The notes beneath the pieces were generated by a model, which worked only from the letters and a program-made list of their open reading frames with translations, ran no database searches and was not told the origin of the DNA. Both the position numbers and the translations under genes were made by a program. From a bacterium (GTDB taxonomy: Bacteria; Patescibacteriota; Minisyncoccia; Minisyncoccales; JAGGSE01): DNA of 10,699 nucleotides. Below are positions 5,665-10,699 of this stretch, piece after piece (position 1 is the stretch's first letter; each line of letters opens with the position of its first letter). The DNA lies in NCBI GenBank assembly GCA_021159225.1, contig JAGGSE010000042.1:1-10699 (forward strand). The letters run 5' to 3'.

Positions 5665-6795
5665 CTATCTGGTCAAATCCAAAAAATTTAAGATATAACG
5701 GGCGATTGTTCGGGCGGCGTCCGGCTTTGAGAATCTCGAACTGGCTTCTGACATCCTTTTTAATCTCTCCGGTTGAGAAAATAGAAGTGTTAACATGTCC
5801 AAAAAAAACCTCAACTGAAACCTCTTTTCCTCAAGCACAAGAGCGGCTCCGTTTTTAGCAAAGGACAGAGCGTTTTTTAATTGGTGGTTTTGAGCTGACT
5901 CGGGCAAAGGAATCAAAATAGACGGCTTGGAGAAAGCAGCAACCTCAAAAATAGTTCCCGAGCCTGCTCTTGAAATCACCAAATCGCAGGCAGAATAGGC
6001 ACAGGACAACTCCTTTTCTTCCAAAAAGGCAAAAAGCCGATAGTTCCTTTTAATTTCTTCTTTTTCCCAGTTAATTCTTTTCTTTATTTCTTCAAAATTT
6101 TCTCTCCCGCACTGATGTATAACCCCAAAGTTTTCCAAAATCTCCGGCAAGGCCTCAAGAATCTTTTCATTAATTCTTTGAGAGCCCTGAGAGCCCCCAA
6201 GAACCAATATTATAGGTTTATTCCCTTTTAACCCAAAATGTTTTCGGGCTATTTCTTTTTTTTCAAGGTTCAAAAGGAGATTTTCTCTAACAGGATTGCC
6301 CACCAAGATAGTCTTTGAGGGGTTAAAATATTCTGTCTCTGGAAAGGAAACAAAAATCTTCAGGGCAAGCCTGCTTAAAATCTTGTTTGACAGTCCCGGT
6401 GCCGCATCCGATTCATGAAGAAATATTGGAATACCAAGCAGCCAGCCGGCAAAAACAACCGGCAAAGAACCAAAACCTCCTTTTGAAAAGATAACCCTTG
6501 GTCTAATAGAAATAAGAAATAAAAACGCCTGAACCGTCCCTAAGGGAATTTTGACCAAATCAAATAAATTTCCAAAAAAACTCCTGAAATTAAAATATCT
6601 GCGAAACTTGCCTGTAAGAATCGTCTTTGTTTTTACCCCTTCTTTAGGAAAAATTCTTTTTCCAAACTCATCATCTGGTCCTACATAGAAAAACTCTATC
6701 CCTTTTTTAGGACAAATCTCTTTTATCTTTCTAATTATTGCTACTATGGGGAAAATGTGCCCTCCTGTTCCCCCGCCGGTAAATAATATGCGCAT
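5665..6795 (-). CDS. murG: UDP-GlcNAc:lipid I N-acetylglucosaminyltransferase
   Basis: MurG adds GlcNAc to undecaprenyl-pyrophosphoryl-MurNAc-pentapeptide (lipid I) on the cytoplasmic membrane face, making lipid II. The 376-residue GT-B protein shows the N-terminal glycine loop TGGGTGGHIFP (6-16), HESDAAPGLSNK (127-138) in the acceptor domain, and the second glycine loop GGSQGSQRIN (200-209). It also has RAGSGTIFEV (276-285), and PLPESAQNHQLKNA (296-309) for UDP-GlcNAc binding. Length and motif order are normal. Hydrophobic stretches around 72-125 fit the membrane-associating N-domain. The start is well supported by a strong Shine-Dalgarno (AAGGAG, 6805-6810) inside the end of ftsW, 9 nt before the ATG; the two genes are 5 bp apart. 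Confidence 0.96.
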   Translation of the reverse strand: MRILFTGGGTGGHIFPIVAIIRKIKEICPKKGIEFFYVGPDDEFGKRIFPKEGVKTKTILTGKFRRYFNFRSFFGNLFDLVKIPLGTVQAFLFLISIRPRVIFSKGGFGSLPVVFAGWLLGIPIFLHESDAAPGLSNKILSRLALKIFVSFPETEYFNPSKTILVGNPVRENLLLNLEKKEIARKHFGLKGNKPIILVLGGSQGSQRINEKILEALPEILENFGVIHQCGRENFEEIKKRINWEKEEIKRNYRLFAFLEEKELSCAYSACDLVISRAGSGTIFEVAAFSKPSILIPLPESAQNHQLKNALSFAKNGAALVLEEKRFQLRFFLDMLTLLFSQPERLKRMSEASSRFSKPDAARTIARYILNFLDLTR

Positions 6796-6800
6796 AATTA

Positions 6801-7931
6801 CTAACTCCTTGAGGCATTCAAAAGTACTCCTGCCCCGATAAGAGCCGAAATTAAACCTGACCCTCCGTAACTAATAAAGGGCAGAGGTATTCCGGCCAAG
6901 GGCAGGATGCCGCTTATTGAACCGATATTGAAAAATGCCTGAAATGTAATCCAAAAGGTAATCCCAAAAGATGTCAGTTGGCAAAACCTGTCTTGGCTCC
7001 GAAGGGCAATACTAAAGCCGCGCCAAAGAAAAAACAAAAAAAGCAATACCAAAACACAACCACCGACAAATCCTGCCTCCTCTGAAAAAACAGCAAAAAT
7101 AGAATCAGTCATTGTCTGGGGCAAAAAGCCAAATTTCTGGTGTGACATACCCATACCCAACCCAAAGAGCCCTCCTGAACCCAAGGTAATCAACGCCTGA
7201 TTTAAATGATAACCCATTCCTAATATATCTGTATTTGGCTTTAGGAAAACCAAAATACGAGCCATCCGATAAGGGGCAATTTTTATAAGGGGGAAAATGG
7301 AGATTAGGCCCATAAAGAACATCAAAGCCATCTGCCAAATAGGAGCGCCCGACAGAAAATAGATAACTATGGCGGTGGAAAGAATTATCAACATGGTGCT
7401 AATGTCTGGCTGGAAAATCAGAAATAGAGCCACAAGGGAAATCAATATAAGAAACCCTAAAAAGTGCCCCGACTGACCTTGAAGAATATTTTCTCTTCTA
7501 AAACCTCTTTTGAACTGCCCCCTATTATTTTTATTGCTTAACCAGGCAGCCAAATAAAAAACAAAGGTAATCTTTAAAAACTCTGACGGCTGAATAGAGA
7601 AAAGCCCAAAATTGAGCCACCTCCTACTCCCCCCGCTTGCTATTCCAATATGAGGCAAAAAAACCATTGCCATTAAGACAAGATTTATTAGAAACAAAAC
7701 CGGCGCCCATTTTTTAAAAAATGACAAAGGGATGGCAAAAGCGAAAAAACCAAGAACCAAACCAGGTATAAGCCCAAACAATAATTGATGTCTAAAAAAA
7801 TAATAGGGGTCCCCAAATCTCTTTTCAGAAAGAGGAGCAGAGGTGCTGAATAATATCAAGATTCCAAAAAGGACCAAGATAAAAATAGTAGAAACCAAAA
7901 GATAATCTATATGGCCCTTATTTTTCAGCAT
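6801..7931 (-). CDS. ftsW: SEDS-family peptidoglycan glycosyltransferase FtsW
   Basis: FtsW is the septal lipid II polymerase of the SEDS family, working with a class b penicillin-binding protein. The 376-residue product is very hydrophobic, with about ten membrane segments. SEDS landmarks are GSRRWLNFG (101-109) with QPSEFLK (114-120), FQPDIST (173-179), GSGGLFGLGMG (251-261) with FLPQTMTDSIFAVFSEE (269-285), and PLPFISYGGSGL (349-360). The acidic residue D176 is the expected catalytic one. RodA cannot be fully excluded, but the murD/murG neighbours and the TDSIFAV block favour FtsW. The open frame extends 42 codons upstream to 8057, but that would run far into murD and is not SEDS-like. The ATG at 7931, overlapping murD by 14 bp, puts the first membrane helix in its usual place. 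A GAGG lies too close (1 nt) to act as a normal ribosome site. Confidence 0.92.
   Translation of the reverse strand: MLKNKGHIDYLLVSTIFILVLFGILILFSTSAPLSEKRFGDPYYFFRHQLLFGLIPGLVLGFFAFAIPLSFFKKWAPVLFLINLVLMAMVFLPHIGIASGGSRRWLNFGLFSIQPSEFLKITFVFYLAAWLSNKNNRGQFKRGFRRENILQGQSGHFLGFLILISLVALFLIFQPDISTMLIILSTAIVIYFLSGAPIWQMALMFFMGLISIFPLIKIAPYRMARILVFLKPNTDILGMGYHLNQALITLGSGGLFGLGMGMSHQKFGFLPQTMTDSIFAVFSEEAGFVGGCVLVLLFLFFLWRGFSIALRSQDRFCQLTSFGITFWITFQAFFNIGSISGILPLAGIPLPFISYGGSGLISALIGAGVLLNASRS
6805..6810 (-). promoter_or_regulatory. Strong Shine-Dalgarno for murG
   Basis: AAGGAG on the minus strand sits 9 nt before the murG ATG and within the last codons of ftsW. It is the clearest Shine-Dalgarno in the window. 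Other starts here (uppS, murL, murD, gltX, the exported protein, the YkuK-like gene) lack one, so murG may be translated independently of coupling. Confidence 0.75.
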
Positions 7932-9222
7932 ACCTCTGGATATATTTTTTAAATAGATTTCCCCTTTCCTTATAGTCCTTGAAAATGCCAAAACTGGGAG
8001 AAGCCGGAGAAAGAAGACAAATCTTCCCTTTTTTGGTATACTGAAAAGCCAACTCAACAGCGTCCTTCATATTCTGAACAAGAAACACCTTAAAACGATT
8101 GTTTTTCTTTGAAGAGAAAAACTCTCTCCAGATTCTTTCTCCACTTGGAGGAAATAAAAGCAAATTCTTTATTTTGCTCTTCAAAATTCTTTTTGCCAAT
8201 TTTTCAAAGTCCACTTGTCTATCCTGACCTCCTAAAATAAGGGTCTCTACATTGTCTTTTAATTGATTTAGGGCAAAAATTGTTGCTTCAGGAATGGTGG
8301 ACAAAGAATCGTTGTAAAATTTTACTCCCCTTAACTCTCCGACAAACTCCAATCTATGAGGGAGGGTTTTAAATTTTTTAACTGCTTTTTTGACAACTTC
8401 TCTTGAGATACCAAACAGGTGTGCCGTTTCAATAGCCGCTGTTGAATTTATCTCTGGAACAAATTTTATTCTCATATTCTTAAGAATGTCAGAATATTTT
8501 TCAGGTTCAATTTTAATTTTTTGGGCTCTTGATTTTTTTGCTATTTCTCTTACGATTCTGTCTTTTGGATTATAGATTAAAATATCATCTTTTCCTTGCC
8601 ATCTGGTGATATTTGACTTTGTTTTGACATACTCCTTGAAATCTCTGTAATAATCTAAATGTTCGGGATATACATTTAATAAAATAGCAATCTCTGGCGA
8701 TTTTTTCAGGTTATATAGTTGATGGCAAGACAATTCGTATACAAAAACATCATCTTTTTTACCTCTTTTTAGAAAAGATATGGCTGGTTTTCCAATGTTT
8801 CCTCCCAGACACACCCTAAATCCCGCTTCTTTTAAAATTCTGTAAATTAAGGCAGCGGTGGTGCTCTTACCCTTGGTGCCGGTTATTCCAATAACCTTCC
8901 CGGGGTAGTTTTCTAAAAAAATCTCTGTTTGAGAGGTAATTTTACCCATCCTAAATGCCTTTTCAATCTCCGGTAGATGAATGGGAATTCCCGGCGACTT
9001 AATGATAACATCATACCCTTCTAGCGCCTTAAGATAATTGCTTCCCAGATGACAGTTAACATTTTTGATTCCTGATATTTGATTTTTGATTTTCTTTTCT
9101 CTATCCCCTATTCCCAAGGTTTTCTTTGGAAAACTTTTTCTTAAAAACTCAAAAACCGCCTTCCCTTCTCTTCCCATTCCTAAAATTAAAATTCTTTTAT
9201 TTTTCAAAACTTCTATTTTCAT
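7918..9222 (-). CDS. murD: UDP-MurNAc-L-alanine:glutamate ligase, MurD2-like (probably L-Glu-adding)
   Basis: A cytosolic Mur ligase that adds glutamate to UDP-MurNAc-L-Ala with ATP. Of 434 residues, about 1-100 form the Rossmann UDP-binding domain (ILGMGREGKA, 13-22) and about 101-285 the ATPase domain. The latter has P-loop GITGTKGKSTT (112-122), ELSCHQL (163-169), NVYPEHLDYY (183-192) and K202, the probable carbamylated lysine. The C-terminal ligase domain carries PHRLEF (288-293), NDSLSTIPEAT (304-314), GGQDRQVDF (331-339) and SPASPSFGIFKDY (405-417). Compared from memory with E. coli MurD, K319 of NDSKATN is L307 here, K348 is R335 and F422 is Y417, whereas T321 and S415 seem kept (T309, S410). 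These positions surround the D-glutamate site, and murL overlaps its start (ATGA), so use of L-glutamate, as in Xanthomonas MurD2, is the best inference. The ligase call is firm; stereospecificity is not proven. Confidence 0.93.
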   Translation of the reverse strand: MKIEVLKNKRILILGMGREGKAVFEFLRKSFPKKTLGIGDREKKIKNQISGIKNVNCHLGSNYLKALEGYDVIIKSPGIPIHLPEIEKAFRMGKITSQTEIFLENYPGKVIGITGTKGKSTTAALIYRILKEAGFRVCLGGNIGKPAISFLKRGKKDDVFVYELSCHQLYNLKKSPEIAILLNVYPEHLDYYRDFKEYVKTKSNITRWQGKDDILIYNPKDRIVREIAKKSRAQKIKIEPEKYSDILKNMRIKFVPEINSTAAIETAHLFGISREVVKKAVKKFKTLPHRLEFVGELRGVKFYNDSLSTIPEATIFALNQLKDNVETLILGGQDRQVDFEKLAKRILKSKIKNLLLFPPSGERIWREFFSSKKNNRFKVFLVQNMKDAVELAFQYTKKGKICLLSPASPSFGIFKDYKERGNLFKKYIQRYAEK

Positions 9223-10631
9223 TGGTTTGTTCTCAACAACTTTTTTATAGCGCTTTTTACCGCTTTTTCAAGACACTTAGGAAGATTGTTTTGATTTGAC
9301 CAAGAAGACATTATTTTTTTGGAAACCTTTTCTAAATCAGAATATTGGGGTAAAATAGTTTTCTTGAAACGCCTTAAAAGAAAAGGCAGTTTCTTTTTAC
9401 TCTTTTTGCAAGCCAAATAAAACGCCACAAGTGCCTCCTTTTTTGTTCCCACACATTCAAATGGCTTGGGTTCCTTTTTACCTATCAATTTATTCATTAG
9501 GGGTAATAATTTCTTCTTCTCAAAAAGGTCTTCTCCGAAAATTTTGATCAGTTTCCTTCTTTCTAAAAATGGATACAAAATAGCAAAAATAAATAAACAC
9601 TTAGGACAATTTCCACACCACCTTCCTACTGCTTTCTTTCTCCCGGAATCTGTCTGAAAAGCCACATTGCAACTTAAAAATAAAGGAAAATACTTGGGAT
9701 AACAAGAAAATATCTTACCTATCTGAATCTCATATAAAGGACGAAGAATGCTGAAATACTCAAGGGCTTTGGCAAGGTATCTTTTGGAGTATTTTCTAAA
9801 ACATTCCTCAAATTCCAAGGTCTTTGACCATTGGTGGTTGATTGCCTTACCAAGATAAATCAAATTTCCTTCCTCGGCACTTCTTTCGTTTGAAAAAACA
9901 ACAAATTTGTAATCAAAGAGTATTCCCAAAAGAACACCCAAAAAAGCCAGAAAGGCAGAAAAAGGCGTATGGCCATTTAGAAATCCTCTTTGGTTTAGTT
10001 CCAGCAAGAGCGGGTCAATTTCTCTTTTGACGAAAATTGGCTTTTTGCAGCCACTTGAGGCAATTATCCTTTTTGCTGGCTTGACAGGATTCAAGGAAAA
10101 ACAGCGAAGATTCCTTTTAAGTTCTTTTAACAGTTCCAGGCTTATAACCGAATCCTTTCCACCGCCTACTGCTACCAAAAATCTGGGCTTTAATCGGGAA
10201 GAAAAAATACAACCTGTCCTTTTTCCTTCCTGAGGTAGGCAATTTATTTTCAAAAAATTACTTTCCAAAAAATTAATTTTGTTCTCGTAAAAATACTGGC
10301 CCATTCCTTTAAATATCAATTTCTTCCACCACCTTCTCTGTTGGTAATTTAGATAGCCCGTTCTTACCTCAATTGTCGGAGAACAGGTCGCCTTCCAATA
10401 ATTTATCCCCTCAATCATTCCCAAGTGAAAAATCAGATTATCCAATACCCTCTTCCCTACCCTCTTTATCTGCCAATTTTTTACCCCCTCTATCAATAGG
10501 TTTGACCTAAAGCAAATATCCGGTTCAGTCCTGAAATCAAAAGATATCTCTAGCCCTTCTTTTCCAACTCTCCAAGAATAATTTTGGTAAACAAATTTAG
10601 GATACTTCCTTCTTAATCCTTTATAGTCCAT
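9219..10631 (-). CDS. murL: UDP-MurNAc-L-Ala-L-Glu epimerase (MurL)
   Basis: This 470-residue protein matches MurL, first characterised in Xanthomonas oryzae. MurL epimerises the terminal L-Glu of UDP-MurNAc-L-Ala-L-Glu to D-Glu in an ATP- and Mg-dependent reaction. This replaces the usual route through glutamate racemase and a D-Glu-specific MurD. Visible landmarks are a PP-loop-like AVGGGKDSVISLELL (154-168), NGHTPFSA (219-226), FSNERSAEEGN (246-256), INHQWSKTLEFE (264-275), RPLYEIQIGKIF (297-308), CGNCPKC (339-345) and KPFECVGTKKEALVAF (389-404). No signal peptide is seen, so it is cytosolic. It overlaps murD by 4 bp (ATGA) and is probably the first gene of the run visible here. No Shine-Dalgarno precedes its ATG; a TCTAAAT heptad array does. 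Identification is from remembered motifs, not a search. Confidence 0.88.
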   Translation of the reverse strand: MDYKGLRRKYPKFVYQNYSWRVGKEGLEISFDFRTEPDICFRSNLLIEGVKNWQIKRVGKRVLDNLIFHLGMIEGINYWKATCSPTIEVRTGYLNYQQRRWWKKLIFKGMGQYFYENKINFLESNFLKINCLPQEGKRTGCIFSSRLKPRFLVAVGGGKDSVISLELLKELKRNLRCFSLNPVKPAKRIIASSGCKKPIFVKREIDPLLLELNQRGFLNGHTPFSAFLAFLGVLLGILFDYKFVVFSNERSAEEGNLIYLGKAINHQWSKTLEFEECFRKYSKRYLAKALEYFSILRPLYEIQIGKIFSCYPKYFPLFLSCNVAFQTDSGRKKAVGRWCGNCPKCLFIFAILYPFLERRKLIKIFGEDLFEKKKLLPLMNKLIGKKEPKPFECVGTKKEALVAFYLACKKSKKKLPFLLRRFKKTILPQYSDLEKVSKKIMSSWSNQNNLPKCLEKAVKSAIKKLLRTNQ

Positions 10632-10632
10632 A

Positions 10633-10653
10633 TCTAAATTCTAAATTCTAGAT
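10633..10653. repeat. Three-unit 7-bp tandem repeat directly upstream of murL
   Basis: Three consecutive heptads, TCTAAAT, TCTAAAT and TCTAGAT, begin 1 bp beyond the murL start codon. The step matches the arrays at 1-131 and 1704-1943, but the unit sequence differs. The remaining 46 bases to the right edge (10654-10699) hold no gene. They contain a weak inverted pair TCCGC/GCGGA and C/G-rich runs that may be part of a palindrome cut off by the window. I see no convincing promoter for the murL run, so it probably lies outside. Confidence 0.65.
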
Positions 10654-10699
10654 TCCGCTCTATCCCAAAAGGCGGAGGGCTACCCCCAATGTGGCAAAA

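Noticed and set aside
7932..8057. 42-codon N-terminal extension of ftsW
   Set aside because: It would overlap murD by 140 bp, has no SEDS similarity, and places a basic non-family segment before the first membrane helix. The ATG at 7931 gives a normal N-terminus.
9219..10631. Asparagine synthase or tRNA-thiolation (TilS/MnmA-type) enzyme suggested by the GGGKDS loop
   Set aside because: The remaining motifs (NGHTPFSA, FSNERSAEEGN, INHQWSKTLEFE, KPFECVG) and the murD overlap fit MurL, not those families.

Overview
The window looks like a piece of a low-GC bacterial chromosome with a small, compact gene set, most likely a member of the Candidate Phyla Radiation (Patescibacteria, Parcubacteria-like). 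This placement is an inference. It rests on very tight packing with ATGA start/stop overlaps, mostly absent Shine-Dalgarno sites, a MurL-type epimerase next to MurD, and intergenic spacers built of 7-bp-periodic repeats. TGA is used as a normal stop, so the TGA-glycine code of Gracilibacteria and Absconditabacteria does not apply. No mobile element, CRISPR array, tRNA or rRNA gene is visible.

Reading right to left on the minus strand, the largest block (10631 down to 3661) is one continuous run: murL, murD, ftsW, murG, gltX and a small exported protein. Gaps are at most 25 bp and three junctions overlap. The first four genes make and polymerise the peptidoglycan precursor. MurD adds glutamate to UDP-MurNAc-L-Ala, and MurL is predicted to epimerise that glutamate from L to D. 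MurG adds GlcNAc to lipid I, and FtsW polymerises lipid II. gltX charges tRNA with glutamate and, with the exported protein, appears to ride on the same transcript.

Downstream, a Xer-type tyrosine recombinase gene (minus strand) has its own perfect consensus sigma-70-type promoter in the 83-bp gap at 3578-3660. It converges on uppS (plus strand) with only 2 bp between the stop codons. uppS makes the polyprenyl carrier on which MurG and FtsW substrates are assembled, so it belongs functionally with the large block. Divergent from uppS is a minus-strand pair: galT (sugar-1-phosphate nucleotidyl transfer) and a YkuK-like RNase H-fold protein.

The three longest non-coding stretches seen (1-131, about 1685-1943, and the right edge from 10632) contain arrays of degenerate 7-bp units (TTTGAGA, CTTTGCG and TCTAAAT types). 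Palindromes are embedded in the first two. Two back-to-back hairpins at 1738-1791 have arms that differ by one compensated base pair. These arrays and the MurD/MurL pair are the most interesting parts of the window.
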